A stretch of 49,550 bases of DNA from Chloroflexota bacterium (GCA_025935925.1 JAICUI010000016.1:1-49550), one strand, 5' to 3'. Shown: positions 31,268 to 40,640, counted from the first letter of the stretch. Made by a program: numbers and translations. The notes: generated by a model not told the origin, from the letters alone.

Positions 31268-31292
31268 GATTATGTTCGGTTTCGTTGACTTT
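31268..31292. promoter_or_regulatory. AT-rich patch with repeated TTCG words, candidate DeoR-type operator
   Basis: GTTCGGTTTCGTT (31274-31286) lies between the two divergent starts in a stretch visibly poorer in GC than its surroundings. DeoR-family sugar regulators bind short repeated sites. TTGACT (31285-31290), 17 bp, GAAGAT (31308-31313) is a weak promoter for the regulator. Confidence 0.4.
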
Positions 31293-31382
31293 GTCCGGGC
31301 ACCGGGCGAAGATGAAGCCCGGCTCGCCGGGGCCCACGCGGGGGTCGCCCGGCCCGGCCGGAGCCGTCACCGGAGCGCAACG

Positions 31383-32231
31383 ATGCTTGCCCGTCAGCGC
31401 CAGGCGCTCATCCTGGACCGGATCCGCGACGAGGGCGCGGTCCGCGTCGGGGACCTCGCACGAGAGCTCGCCGTGTCGGACATGACCGTGCGCCGCGACC
31501 TTGAGGTGCTCCACGAGCGCGGGCTCCTGGAGAAGGTCCATGGCGGCGCGACGGCCCTTTCGCCACTCGCGCTGTTCGAGCCCGGGTTCGCCGCCAAGTC
31601 CGCGCTCCAGCAGCCCGAGAAGGCGGCGATCGCCGAGGCTGCCGCCGCCCTCATCGAGCCCGGCATGGCGATCGCGATCTCGGCCGGCACGACGACGCAC
31701 GCGATGGGGGCGCGCGTCGCGGAAATCCCGGGCGTCACGGTCGTCACGAATGCCATCGGCGTGGCCGAGGTCCTCCACCGGATCGGCCGCCGCGACCAGA
31801 CCGTGATCCTGACCGGCGGGACGCGCACCCCGTCCGAGGCGCTGGTCGGTCCGTTCACAGTCGCGCAGCTGCGGTCGATCCACGTCGACCTCGTGTTCAT
31901 GGGCGTGCACGGCATGGACGCGAAGGCGGGGTTCACGTGCCCCAACCTGCTCGAGGCCGAGACGGACAGCGCCCTGATCGAGGCCGGCCGCCGCCTCGTG
32001 GTCCTCGCCGACCACACGAAGTGGGGCGTCGTCGGCATCGCGTCGATCGCCCGCCTCGACCAGGCGGACGTCCTGGTCACGGACACCGGGCTGTCCGCCG
32101 AGGCGCGTGCCGCGCTCGACGAGCACGTCGGCCGGATCATCGTCGCGGACGGCGGCACCGGCGAGGAGGTCGCCCCGGTGATCGCGGGTGGCGTCCGGTC
32201 CATGTCCGCGGCGGCGGCGCGTGCCCACTGA
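31383..32231 (+). CDS. DeoR/GlpR family transcriptional regulator of sugar metabolism
   Basis: 282 aa. N-terminal DeoR helix-turn-helix (MLARQRQALILDRIRDEGAVRVGDLARELAVSDMTVRRDLEVLHERG), then the phosphosugar-sensing domain (AIAISAGTTTHAMGARVAEIPGVTVVTNAIGV; LTGGT; VLADHTKWG). I chose the ATG at 31383, with GGAG 8 bases upstream, over an upstream frame whose extra residues do not belong to the family. It is divergent from the importer operon and overlaps galT, so it probably represses the galactoside locus, with a galactose phosphate as likely effector. Confidence 0.92.
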   Translation: MLARQRQALILDRIRDEGAVRVGDLARELAVSDMTVRRDLEVLHERGLLEKVHGGATALSPLALFEPGFAAKSALQQPEKAAIAEAAAALIEPGMAIAISAGTTTHAMGARVAEIPGVTVVTNAIGVAEVLHRIGRRDQTVILTGGTRTPSEALVGPFTVAQLRSIHVDLVFMGVHGMDAKAGFTCPNLLEAETDSALIEAGRRLVVLADHTKWGVVGIASIARLDQADVLVTDTGLSAEARAALDEHVGRIIVADGGTGEEVAPVIAGGVRSMSAAAARAH

Positions 32232-33291
32232 CCAGTTCGCGTCGCCGCGCGGCCTCGCGCGGCCGGACGCCGCGGTCGCCGCCCTCGAGGACGAACCGCA
32301 CCGCCGCTACAACGCGCTGACGGGGGAGTGGGTGCTCGTGTCCGCGGGCCGCACCGCGCGGCCGTGGCTCGGCGCCGAGGAGCCGGAGCCGCCCGAGGAC
32401 CGTCCCGCGCACGACCCCGAGTGCTACCTGTGTCCCCGCAACCGGCGCGTGACGGGCGACGTCAACCCTGACTACGCGCAGACGTTCGTCTTCACGAACG
32501 ACTTCGCCGCGCTGCGGCCCGACACCTCCGACGCCCGAGTGGCGGAGGGCCTGTTCCGGGCAGAGGGCACGCGCGGGACGTGCCGCGTCGTCTGCTTCTC
32601 GCCACGCCACGACCTCACGTTGGCCGGCATGGACGCCGGGGCGATCCGGCGGGTCATCGACGTCTGGGCGGACGAGACGACCGAGCTCGGCACGCGCTTC
32701 CGGTGGGTGCAGGCGTTCGAGAACCGCGGCGCCGCGATGGGCGCCAGCAACCCGCACCCGCACGGCCAGATCTGGGCCGGCGACGCACTGCCGGTGGAGG
32801 CCGAGCGCGAGCTCGCCCAGCAGGCGCGCCATCTCGCGACCACGGGCCGGCGGCTGCTGCGCGACTACGCCGCGGCCGAACGGGGTGGGCCCCGCGTGGT
32901 GTGCGACGCCGGCGACTGGCTGGTGGTCGTCCCGTTCTGGGCGGCGTGGCCGTTCGAGACGCTCCTCGTGCCGCTCACCCCCGTCTCCCGGCTCGCCGAC
33001 CTGGACGACCGGCTGCGCGACGGGCTCGCCGAGACGCTACGCGACCTCAACCGGCGGTACGACGCGCTCTTCGGACGGCCCTTCCCGTTCTCGATGGGCT
33101 GGCACCAGGCGCCGTTCGGCGACGACGATGGGGCGGCGGCCGCGGCGTGGCAGGTCCACGGGCACTTCTACCCGCCGCTGCTCCGCGCGAGCGTCCGAAA
33201 GTTCATGGTCGGCTACGAGCTGTTGTCAGAGCCGCAGCGCGACCTGACCGCCGAAGAGGCGGCCGAGCGCCTGCGCGACGCGTTGGGCTGA
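32221..33291 (+). CDS. galT: Galactose-1-phosphate uridylyltransferase
   Basis: 356 aa HIT-superfamily enzyme. The active-site HPH motif is in NPHPHGQIW (catalytic His181); the metal-binding CYLCPRN and the GalT phrase RYDALFGRPFPFSMGWHQAP are present. It exchanges UMP between UDP-glucose and galactose-1-phosphate, the step after GalK. The GTG at 32221 overlaps the end of the DeoR gene by 11 bases, implying cotranscription. The epimerase galE is not in the window. Confidence 0.95.
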   Translation: MPTDQFASPRGLARPDAAVAALEDEPHRRYNALTGEWVLVSAGRTARPWLGAEEPEPPEDRPAHDPECYLCPRNRRVTGDVNPDYAQTFVFTNDFAALRPDTSDARVAEGLFRAEGTRGTCRVVCFSPRHDLTLAGMDAGAIRRVIDVWADETTELGTRFRWVQAFENRGAAMGASNPHPHGQIWAGDALPVEAERELAQQARHLATTGRRLLRDYAAAERGGPRVVCDAGDWLVVVPFWAAWPFETLLVPLTPVSRLADLDDRLRDGLAETLRDLNRRYDALFGRPFPFSMGWHQAPFGDDDGAAAAAWQVHGHFYPPLLRASVRKFMVGYELLSEPQRDLTAEEAAERLRDALG

Positions 33292-33378
33292 CCGCCGGCG
33301 GCGCGCCACCTGAGCCGCGAGCCGGGCTCGTGGCCGCGACGCCCCGGTACGATGGCGACTCGACGCTTGGGAGGGTGC

Positions 33379-34797
33379 ATGCGGCTCTGGGGAGGGCGGT
33401 TCGACGACGAGCCCGACGCGCGGATGGCCGACTTCACGCGCTCGATCGATGTCGACGGCGAGCTCGCGATCGACGACATCGCGGGCTCGATCGCGCACGT
33501 TCGCGGTCTCGGGCGCGCGGGCCTGCTCGCTCCCGAGGAGGTCGAGGCGCTGGAGCGCGGGCTCGCCTCGCTCCGGGACGACGTCGAGGCCGGGCGGATC
33601 GCATGGGACCCGTCGCTCGAGGACGTGCACCTCAACCTCGAGACGCTGCTGACGGAACGCGTCGGCCCGGTCGGCGGGAAGCTGCACACGGGACGGTCCC
33701 GGAACGACCAGGTCGCGACGGACCTGCGGCTGTGGACACGGCGCGCGATCGATCGGCTCGACGCGTCCGTGCTGGTGCTCGAGCGCGCGCTCGTCGGCCT
33801 CGCCGACCGCGACGGGGACGCGGTGCTGCCGGGCGCGACGCACATCCAGCCTGCCCAGCCCGTGCTCCTGGCCCACCATCTGCTCGCCTACGTCGAGATG
33901 CTCGAGCGCGACCGCGGCCGCTTCGCCGACGCGCGCACCCGGCTGAACGTCGCGCCGCTGGGGGCCGGCGCGCTCGCGGGGGCCGGCTATCCGCTCGACC
34001 GCGCGGCGACCGCGGCCGAGCTCGGCTTCGATGGCGTCACCGCGAACTCGCTCGACGCCGTGGCGGACCGCGACTTCGTCGTCGACGTCCAGGCCGCGGC
34101 CGCCCTGGGCATGGTCCACCTGTCGCGGCTTGCCGAGGAGATCACGTGGTGGTCGAACCCGCGCTTCGGGTTCGTCCATGTCGCGGACGCGTTCTCGACC
34201 GGCTCGTCGATGATGCCCAACAAGAAGAACCCCGACCCGGCCGAGCTCGTCCGCGGGCGCACCGCCGGCGTGATCGGAGGGCTCACCGCGACGCTCACCC
34301 TGCTGAAGGGGTTGCCGCTCGCGTACCAGCGCGACCTCCAGGAGGACAAGCCCGCGCTGTTCTCGGCCGTCGGCACGCTGGATGCGTCGCTGCGCGTCAT
34401 GGCCGGCCTCGTCGAGACCCTCACCATCGACCGCGACCGCATGCGCGCGGCGGCCGAGGAGGGCTACACGACGGCGACGGCCCTCGCGGACGCGCTCGTC
34501 CGGCGCGGCGTCCCGTTCCGCGCGGCGCACCACATCGTCGGCGGGCTGGTCGGCGGCGCGGAAGCCGAGGGGATCGGCACGCTGGCGGCGCTCCCCGACG
34601 AGGCGTTCCGCGCGGCGCTCGACGGCTCCGACGATGCGGTCGCGCGGTCGCTCGCGGACGCGCCCGGGATCGCGGCCGAGCTGCGCGCGGCGGCGACGCT
34701 CGAGGGGTCGCTCGCCGCGGCGGACGTGGTCGGCGGGACGGCTCCCGCGCGCGTCGCGACGGCGCTCGCCGACGCCAGGTCACGCCTCGGGATCTAG
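33379..34797 (+). CDS. argH: Argininosuccinate lyase
   Basis: 472 aa fumarase/aspartase-superfamily enzyme. MRLWGGRFD opens the protein, HTGRSRNDQ binds substrate, and the signature GSSMMPNKKNPDPAELVRG carries the catalytic serine loop. It splits argininosuccinate into arginine and fumarate, the last step of arginine synthesis. The ATG at 33379 is chosen for GGGAGGG just upstream and the conserved N-terminus. It lies 87 bases after galT and 11 kb from the other arg genes, so it is probably transcribed separately. Confidence 0.96.
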   Translation: MRLWGGRFDDEPDARMADFTRSIDVDGELAIDDIAGSIAHVRGLGRAGLLAPEEVEALERGLASLRDDVEAGRIAWDPSLEDVHLNLETLLTERVGPVGGKLHTGRSRNDQVATDLRLWTRRAIDRLDASVLVLERALVGLADRDGDAVLPGATHIQPAQPVLLAHHLLAYVEMLERDRGRFADARTRLNVAPLGAGALAGAGYPLDRAATAAELGFDGVTANSLDAVADRDFVVDVQAAAALGMVHLSRLAEEITWWSNPRFGFVHVADAFSTGSSMMPNKKNPDPAELVRGRTAGVIGGLTATLTLLKGLPLAYQRDLQEDKPALFSAVGTLDASLRVMAGLVETLTIDRDRMRAAAEEGYTTATALADALVRRGVPFRAAHHIVGGLVGGAEAEGIGTLAALPDEAFRAALDGSDDAVARSLADAPGIAAELRAAATLEGSLAAADVVGGTAPARVATALADARSRLGI

Positions 34798-34823
34798 CGC
34801 CTCGGCGTCCCCGCGGGGAGGGT

Positions 34824-34848
34824 ATCGGTCGATGTACCGATGACCGAT
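34824..34848 (+). terminator. Possible hairpin after argH
   Basis: ATCGGTC and GACCGAT arms around an 11-base loop, 27 bases after the argH stop. An alternative hairpin (TCGGT/ACCGA) uses part of the same bases. No T tract. Weak call. Confidence 0.3.
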
Positions 34849-34943
34849 CGGCCGTCCGCGGCGAGGGTATGGGCCTCGGGTGCCGAGCCATCGAGGTCCG
34901 GACGACCCGCAACCCGCGATCCCGAGATGGAGGCGATACCGGC

Positions 34944-35192
34944 ATGGCGAAGTACATGGATGTCCACGACGGCTTCTTCGGCGTGACGGCCGAGCAGCTG
35001 CGCGAGGCCCACGATCGCGACCTGGCGATCGAGAAGGACGAGGAGGTGCACTTCGAGCGCGCGTGGCTCGACCCCGAGGCCGGCAAGGTGTTCTGCCTCG
35101 CGACCGGCCCGTCCAAGGAGGCCGTGATGCGCATCCACGAGCGCGCCGGTCACCCGACACCCCAGGTCTACGAGCTCACCGTCGAGGTCTAG
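34944..35192 (+). CDS. DUF4242 / SCO4226-like small protein
   Basis: 82 aa, a single ferredoxin-like domain: MAKYMDVHDGFFGVTAEQL, AHDRDLAIEKDEEVHFERAWLDPEAGKVFCLATGPSKEAVMRIHERAG, ending in a beta strand. Members such as Streptomyces SCO4226 bind nickel; here the likely ligands are the His and Glu residues, but function is not established. The ATG has GGAGG 10 bases upstream (34929-34933). A secreted-protein gene follows 39 bases later on the same strand, possibly cotranscribed. Confidence 0.82.
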   Translation: MAKYMDVHDGFFGVTAEQLREAHDRDLAIEKDEEVHFERAWLDPEAGKVFCLATGPSKEAVMRIHERAGHPTPQVYELTVEV

Positions 35193-35231
35193 ACGGGCCG
35201 AGCCCACTCCCGATGTGATGGAGACTGACCG

Positions 35232-35762
35232 ATGAAACGCATGACTCGCCGCCTGATCCCCGCGCTCGCGATGATGGTGGCCCTCCAGATCGGCGCGATC
35301 GGGCCGGTCGCGGCAGGCCAATCCAGCCTCGCCGGGCTGCGCCAGGCCACGGCGCCGTTCCACAACCTCGCCGCCGCCAAGGCCGCGGGTTATACGGTCG
35401 AGGTCGCTGACCTTGCCGGGATCACCTGCATCGCCGATCCGGGCGGCGCCGGCACGATGGGGATCCACTACCTCAACCCGTCGCTGCTCGACAACGCCGT
35501 GAGCGCAACCCACCCGGAGCTCGTGATCTACGTCCCGACCGCCGGCGGGCCGAAGCTCGTCGCCGTCGAGTACCTCGTGCTCCAGGCCGACTGGGACGCC
35601 GCACACGCCTCGCCGCCCGCGCTGTTCGGCGAGGAGTTCCATCTCACGCCGGCCGGCAACCGGTACGGGCTGCCGGCGTTCTACGAGCTGCATGCCTGGG
35701 TGTGGCAGCCGAACCCGAGCGGCATGTTCTTCGAGTGGAACCCGCGCGTCAGCTGCGGGTAG
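35232..35762 (+). CDS. Secreted protein of unknown function
   Basis: 176 aa. A clear signal peptide (MKRMTRR, hydrophobic LIPALAMMVALQIGAIG, cleavage near VAA-G at about residue 28) leaves a mature part of about 148 residues. It contains ATAPFHNLAAAKAAGYTVEV, a GITCIADPGG motif and a C-terminal VSCG; the two cysteines could form one disulphide. The Trp/Tyr/His-rich C-terminal half (FYELHAWVWQPNPSGMFFEWNP) looks like a binding face. I recall similar secreted proteins in soil bacteria but know no function. Shine-Dalgarno GGAG precedes the ATG. Confidence 0.7.
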   Translation: MKRMTRRLIPALAMMVALQIGAIGPVAAGQSSLAGLRQATAPFHNLAAAKAAGYTVEVADLAGITCIADPGGAGTMGIHYLNPSLLDNAVSATHPELVIYVPTAGGPKLVAVEYLVLQADWDAAHASPPALFGEEFHLTPAGNRYGLPAFYELHAWVWQPNPSGMFFEWNPRVSCG

Positions 35763-35794
35763 GACGTCGAACGGTCCTGAACGGGGAGACCCGA

Positions 35795-35829
35795 GGGCCC
35801 CGGGTGTCGCGCGGCGACATCCGGGGCCC
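35795..35829. terminator. Strong bidirectional terminator
   Basis: Arms GGGCCCCGGGTGTCGC and GCGACATCCGGGGCCC pair at 15 of 16 positions (the other is a G-U or A-C pair, depending on strand) around a 3-base loop, followed on the plus strand by GTTCCTTTCC. It lies between two convergent genes ending at 35762 and 35853. Confidence 0.75.
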
Positions 35830-35852
35830 GTTCCTTTCCGAGCGGCGGTTCG

Positions 35853-38732
35853 TCAGCGCCCGACCGGGACCGCCCGAGTGGTTGCGACCCAGGCCGCGAT
35901 CTCGGCGCGCCGCGCCGCGCCGAGCTTCGCGAGGATGTGCTCGACGTGCGCGCTGACGGTCTTCGGAGACAGCGACAGGGCATCGGCGATCTCGGCGTTG
36001 GTCAGGCCCTCGGCGATCAGGCGGCTGACCTCGAACTCGCGAGCGGTGAGGGGCCGCCACGGCTCGTCGGTGATGCCCCGGCTGCGAGCCGTGCCGAGGA
36101 GCTCGTCGCTGCGGGCGACGATCGGTGCGCTGCCGAGCTCGTCCCCGGTGCGACGCGCCGCGCGGAGGATCGGAACCGCGTCGGCGTGGCGGTTGCCGCG
36201 GATGAGGCAGGCGCCGAGGTCGAGACGCGCCCACGCCGCCTCCCACGTGCGGCCGATCGCGTCCCAACCCCTGACGGCGGACTCGAGCAGTGAACGCGCG
36301 GCGATCGTGGAGCCCGCCGCGAGGCGGACGAGCCCCTCCGCGTGCGCGAGCGCAGTGGCCGCGCGATCCCAGCCCTCGAGGTGCGTTCGCGTCCTGGCGA
36401 GCCAGGCATCGGCGACGTCCGGCCTGCGCGCCATGAGCGCCGCCCGCACGCCGGTCACCACGAACGGCACCAGCAGCGATCGCTCGGGCGTATTGGCCAC
36501 CATCTCGAAGCCTGCCTCGCACCGATCGATCGCCTCGACGGGGTCGCCGGCGACGAGCGCCGTCTCCGCGAGGCCCCACAGGGCCGGCATCACGAGGTCG
36601 ACCTCGCCGCTCGCCATCCCGATCCGGAGCGAGTCGCCGAGAAGCGCCCGGGCCCGCTCGACCTCGCCGCGCCCGAACGCGACGTACCCGAGGGCGTCCC
36701 GGGATCCGAGCGTGCCGCGTCGGCTGCCTTTCTCGACGAGCTCGATCTCGGCCGTCCGGACGGCCTCGTCCCAGCGGCCAGCGGCCCACGCAAGGTGTGC
36801 GGACGTCGCCGCGAGCACGTGCCGGCAATACGACTGCTCGATCTCGTCCGCGTACTGCAGCCCCTCTTCGACGCCGATCGCGGCGGTCGCGTAGTCCATG
36901 ACCCGCACCGCGACCCAGGCCGTCCAGCGCAGCGCCGTCACGCCGCTCGACTCGTGACGCGCCGCGCGTTCGGCGCGCGAGTACCGGAGCATCGCGTCGA
37001 GGCCCGAGTCGACCCGCCCGTCGATGACGTCGAAGTCGGCGAGGTTGAACGCGAGGTCGCGCGCCCGGTCACCGTCGCCACCGCCGGACAGCGCGGCGGC
37101 CTCCGCGAACAGGGATCGCGCGAGATCGAGCTCGCGACGGTCCTCGGCCAGGATCGCCTGCATCACCCGGACGTCGGCGAGCACGTCGTCGCGCTCCGCG
37201 GACGAGGGGAGGGCCTCCAGCTCCGCACTCGCCTGGTCCAGCACGCGCCGACGCTCGTCGGGCGGCCACACGTCGCGGCGGCCCATCCCGGCCTCGTCGA
37301 CGAGGGACTGGGCCGCCTGGATCGGCCGGCCGGCCTCGAGGAACCAGCGCCGGGCCTGGCGTGCGGTCTCGATCCCGACGCTGACGTCGTCGACGGCGAA
37401 CGCGGCCTCGACGTAGCCGCTCCACAGCTCGGCCTTCTCCGCAGCCGGCAGGTCGTCGGGGGCGTTCGCCACGGCGCGCGTGTAGAGGTCGAACGACTCG
37501 TGCCGGCTCGACACCGCGGCGGCGGCGCGCGCGCTCGCGAGCGCGGTCCGGTACGCCTGGAGCCGCAGGCCCGCCCGTTCGTAGTGCACCGACGCATGGA
37601 CCTCGCCATGCCCCGCGAGCAGCGTGCCGAACTCCGCGGCTCGCGCGTGGAGGCGCCGGACCTCGGCGGGTGCCGCCGCGCCGTACAACGCATCGCGGAG
37701 GAGCTGGTGACGGAAGTCGAAGAAGCCCTGGTCGACGTGCTCGAACGGGTACAGGAAGCCCTGCTCGACGAGCTCCGTGAGCGGCCGATCGAGCTCGGCG
37801 ACCGGCCGGTCCATCACGCCTGCGACGACATCCGGGATGAAGCACCGGCCGATGACCGCGCCCGCACGTGCCGTCGCCTGCGCGTCGGGTGAGAGACGCG
37901 CATAGCGCGCGAGGACGGCGTCCTCGATCGTGTCGGGGACGTGGGCCTCGCGGATGGCGCGCCCGCTCGAGCGTGCCTCGTCGTCGAGCGCGGCCAGCAG
38001 CTCCTCGACATGGAGCGGGATGCCGTCGGTGCGCGTGTAGAGCGCGGAGACCACGTCCCTCGGCGCCGGGAGGTCCGAGCCGAGGATGAGCGACGTCACG
38101 AGCGCGGTCTCGTCGTACGTGAGCGGGCGCAGGCGCACCTCGTCGGCGAGCCGCTGGCTGAGGAGCCGGGCGCGCCACTCGCGATGGACGGAGGCGACGG
38201 GCAGCTCATCGATGCGGTAGCCGCACAGGACGAGCAGGGGCAGCTGGGTAGCACGCCGCGCCAGCTGGCCGATCACCTCGAGGGTGAGCTCGTCCGCCCA
38301 CTGGAGGTCGTCGAACACGTACATGGTGGGCCCGTCGACGTGGTCCAGGAGGAGGTCCGCCACCTCGTTGACGAGGAGCTGGCGGGACATCAGCGGATCG
38401 TCGGCCTTGCCGCCGTGGACGGCCAGCAGGTTCGCGCCGAGCGTCCCGAAGCCCGGATGCTTGCGGACGGTCCGGCCGAGATCGAACACGGACGACAGCA
38501 ACGCCTGGCTCTCGTGCGGGGCGAGATCGCCGCGGCCCAGCTTGAACCCCGCGGCCTCGGCCTTGCGCTGGATCGCGAACTCGAGGCGCGTCTTGCCGAT
38601 GCCGGCCTGGCCGGCGAGCAGGAGCGTGTGCCCGCGACCATCCGCGGCGTCGGCGACCAGCCTGTCGGCGAGCTGGAGCACCTCGTCGCGGCCGACGAGG
38701 AGCGGGCTCTGCAGCTGGCGCACGCGGTGCAT
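35853..38732 (-). CDS. LuxR-family regulator with AAA ATPase domain (MalT/LAL-like)
   Basis: 959 aa. Order: AAA/STAND ATPase with Walker A GQAGIGKT (residues 41-48) and Walker B-like YVFDDLQWAD, a long helical TPR-like middle (about 400-880), and a C-terminal LuxR helix-turn-helix (LTAREFEVSRLIAEGLTNAEIADALSLSPKTVSAHVEHIL). Such large ATP-dependent activators sense a small ligand and switch on neighbouring operons. It is divergent from the Gfo/Idh/MocA-ThuA pair, a plausible target. TACACT lies 10 bases before the ATG and there is no Shine-Dalgarno. Confidence 0.9.
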   Translation of the reverse strand: MHRVRQLQSPLLVGRDEVLQLADRLVADAADGRGHTLLLAGQAGIGKTRLEFAIQRKAEAAGFKLGRGDLAPHESQALLSSVFDLGRTVRKHPGFGTLGANLLAVHGGKADDPLMSRQLLVNEVADLLLDHVDGPTMYVFDDLQWADELTLEVIGQLARRATQLPLLVLCGYRIDELPVASVHREWRARLLSQRLADEVRLRPLTYDETALVTSLILGSDLPAPRDVVSALYTRTDGIPLHVEELLAALDDEARSSGRAIREAHVPDTIEDAVLARYARLSPDAQATARAGAVIGRCFIPDVVAGVMDRPVAELDRPLTELVEQGFLYPFEHVDQGFFDFRHQLLRDALYGAAAPAEVRRLHARAAEFGTLLAGHGEVHASVHYERAGLRLQAYRTALASARAAAAVSSRHESFDLYTRAVANAPDDLPAAEKAELWSGYVEAAFAVDDVSVGIETARQARRWFLEAGRPIQAAQSLVDEAGMGRRDVWPPDERRRVLDQASAELEALPSSAERDDVLADVRVMQAILAEDRRELDLARSLFAEAAALSGGGDGDRARDLAFNLADFDVIDGRVDSGLDAMLRYSRAERAARHESSGVTALRWTAWVAVRVMDYATAAIGVEEGLQYADEIEQSYCRHVLAATSAHLAWAAGRWDEAVRTAEIELVEKGSRRGTLGSRDALGYVAFGRGEVERARALLGDSLRIGMASGEVDLVMPALWGLAETALVAGDPVEAIDRCEAGFEMVANTPERSLLVPFVVTGVRAALMARRPDVADAWLARTRTHLEGWDRAATALAHAEGLVRLAAGSTIAARSLLESAVRGWDAIGRTWEAAWARLDLGACLIRGNRHADAVPILRAARRTGDELGSAPIVARSDELLGTARSRGITDEPWRPLTAREFEVSRLIAEGLTNAEIADALSLSPKTVSAHVEHILAKLGAARRAEIAAWVATTRAVPVGR

Positions 38733-38742
38733 CAGGCCCCGG

Positions 38743-38748
38743 AGTGTA
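38743..38748 (-). promoter_or_regulatory. Putative -10 element of the LuxR-family gene
   Basis: TACACT on the minus strand, 10 bases before the ATG at 38732. No Shine-Dalgarno, no clear -35. Confidence 0.35.
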
Positions 38749-38832
38749 CTCGCGCCCGCGTCGCGCACCGGGGTCAATCCCCCGACACCGACGCGGGTTC
38801 CTGGCGCACGGGCGCAACGGTCGAGGGGCTCG

Positions 38833-38838
38833 TACCAT
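38833..38838 (+). promoter_or_regulatory. Putative -10 element of the Gfo/Idh/MocA-ThuA pair
   Basis: TACCAT, an 8-base gap, then the ATG at 38847. No Shine-Dalgarno, so probably leaderless. Confidence 0.45.
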
Positions 38839-38846
38839 CCACCGCC

Positions 38847-39902
38847 ATGACTGCCACCATGCGCGACCTCTCGCCGGCGCCCGTTCGCGTGGGCGTCGTC
38901 GGCACCGGCCTCATCGGCCGTTCCCATCTCTCCGGCATGGCCGGACGCCCCGACACGATGATCGCGGCGATCTGCGAGCCTCGCGCCGAGGCGGCCGATG
39001 CCGGGGTCCTCGAGGTGACCTCGCGCGGCGGCCCGCCTCCCGTCGTGGAGCCCGACTGGGAGCGGTTCGTCGGCGTGACGGCCGTGGACCAGCGGCTCGA
39101 CGCCATCGTGCTCTTCACGCCCCATGCGCTGCACTTCGAGCAGGCACGCGCGGCCCTGGAGGCGGGCATCGACGTCTTGCTCGAGAAGCCGATGGTCACC
39201 GACGCCGGCCAGGCCGAGGACCTCATCCGGACGCGGGACCGGACCGGCCGGCTGCTGGTCGTCGCGTTCAACGGCAGCCTGTCGCCGAGGGTCCGCGCCG
39301 CCGCTGCGATGATCCGGTCTGGCGAGCTCGGCGCGTTGCTCAACGTGAACGCCTATGCCTGGCAGGACTGGATCAGCCATTCGCGCGGCACGTGGCGGAC
39401 AGAGCCCGCCATGTCGGGCGGCGGGTTCCTGTTCGACACCGGCGCCCACATGCTGAACACCGTCTGCGACCTGGCCGGCGAGGACGTCGCCGAGGTGGCG
39501 GCCTTCCTCGAGACCGACGGCGAGGCCGTCGACGTGCGCGGCGCGGTGCTGGCGAGGCTCGCGTCCGGCGCGCTGATCACGATGAACGGCTGCGGCCGGG
39601 CGATCCCGTCGCTCGGGTCGGACATCCACCTGTTCCTCGAGCGCGGGACGCTGCGCACCGGCATCTGGGGCGAGCGGCTCGAGCTCCAGCGAGCGGGGTC
39701 GATGGCGCTGCGGCCGGTCCGCTCGGTCCAGTCGAAATCCGTCTGGGAGCAGTTCCTCGACGTGCGTGCGGGCCGCGAGCCCAACCCGAGCCCGCCGGAG
39801 ATCGGCCTGCGGATGGCCCGGCTCTGGGACGCGATCCGCGAGTCGTCCGCGCGCGGCGGCGCGATGATCCGGCCGGTGCGTGACAGGGAGGCCGTGGCAT
39901 GA
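38847..39902 (+). CDS. Gfo/Idh/MocA family oxidoreductase
   Basis: 351 aa. N-terminal Rossmann domain [19 protein letters not shown], the family motif LLEKPMV at about residue 120, and a C-terminal alpha/beta domain with [21 protein letters not shown]. These enzymes oxidise or reduce sugars or inositols with NAD(P). An upstream in-frame extension into the LuxR antisense region is rejected because the family begins at this ATG. It overlaps the ThuA gene by ATGA (39899-39902); such pairs are common in carbohydrate breakdown. The substrate is unknown. Confidence 0.92.
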   Translation: MTATMRDLSPAPVRVGVVGTGLIGRSHLSGMAGRPDTMIAAICEPRAEAADAGVLEVTSRGGPPPVVEPDWERFVGVTAVDQRLDAIVLFTPHALHFEQARAALEAGIDVLLEKPMVTDAGQAEDLIRTRDRTGRLLVVAFNGSLSPRVRAAAAMIRSGELGALLNVNAYAWQDWISHSRGTWRTEPAMSGGGFLFDTGAHMLNTVCDLAGEDVAEVAAFLETDGEAVDVRGAVLARLASGALITMNGCGRAIPSLGSDIHLFLERGTLRTGIWGERLELQRAGSMALRPVRSVQSKSVWEQFLDVRAGREPNPSPPEIGLRMARLWDAIRESSARGGAMIRPVRDREAVA

Positions 39903-40621
39903 CCGTCCGGGTCACCGTGTGGAACGAGTTCCGCCAGGAGCACACCGACGCGCCCGTTCGGGCGATCTATCCCGACGGGATCCACGAGGCGATCGCCGCG
40001 GGGCTGCGCGGCGCCGCGGACCTGTCCGTCCGGACGGCGACGCTCGACTCAGCGTCGCAGGGCCTGCCCGACGCGCTCCTCGACGAGACGGACGTGCTCA
40101 CGTGGTGGGGTCACGTCGCCCACGACGATGTGTCCGACGAGACGGTGGACCGGGTGCACGCGCGCGTGCTCGACGGCATGGGGCTCGTCGTCCTGCACTC
40201 CGGGCACTTCTCGCGGATCTTCAAGCGCCTGATGGGCACGGGCTGCAACCTCAAGTGGCGTGAGGACGGCCGGCGGGAGCGGCTCTGGGTCGTCGATCCA
40301 TCGCATCCCATCGCCGAGGGGCTGGGGGAATCGTTCGTGCTGCCCGAAGAGGAGATGTACGGCGAGTTCTTCGATATCCCGGCGCCCGACGAGCTGGTGC
40401 TCGTGTCGTGGTTCGAGGGCGGCGAGGTGTTCCGCAGCGGCGCGACCTGGCGGCGGGGCCGGGGACGGGTCGCCTACCTGCGGCCCGGCCACGAGACGCA
40501 CCCGACCTACCACAACCCGGACATCCACCGGCTGATCGGCAACGCCGTCCGCTGGGCCGCGGCTCCGCGCGGCGCCGCGCCGACCTTCGGCAACGCGCAA
40601 CCGGTCGAGCCGCCCGGCTGA
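39899..40621 (+). CDS. ThuA domain protein (trehalose-utilisation family)
   Basis: 240 aa glutamine-amidotransferase-like fold of the ThuA family: [55 protein letters not shown], and [31 protein letters not shown]. Rhizobial ThuA acts with ThuB, a Gfo-type enzyme, in disaccharide oxidation, which matches the gene pair here. It is translationally coupled to the preceding oxidoreductase. The precise substrate is not readable. Confidence 0.92.
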   Translation: MTVRVTVWNEFRQEHTDAPVRAIYPDGIHEAIAAGLRGAADLSVRTATLDSASQGLPDALLDETDVLTWWGHVAHDDVSDETVDRVHARVLDGMGLVVLHSGHFSRIFKRLMGTGCNLKWREDGRRERLWVVDPSHPIAEGLGESFVLPEEEMYGEFFDIPAPDELVLVSWFEGGEVFRSGATWRRGRGRVAYLRPGHETHPTYHNPDIHRLIGNAVRWAAAPRGAAPTFGNAQPVEPPG

Positions 40622-40640
40622 TCCCCGGGACGCCGGCAGT

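Noticed and set aside
37941..38846. Upstream extension of the Gfo/Idh/MocA gene, open for 302 extra codons
   Set aside because: It lies antisense to the LuxR-family ATPase domain; the family's glycine-rich N-terminus begins just after the ATG at 38847.
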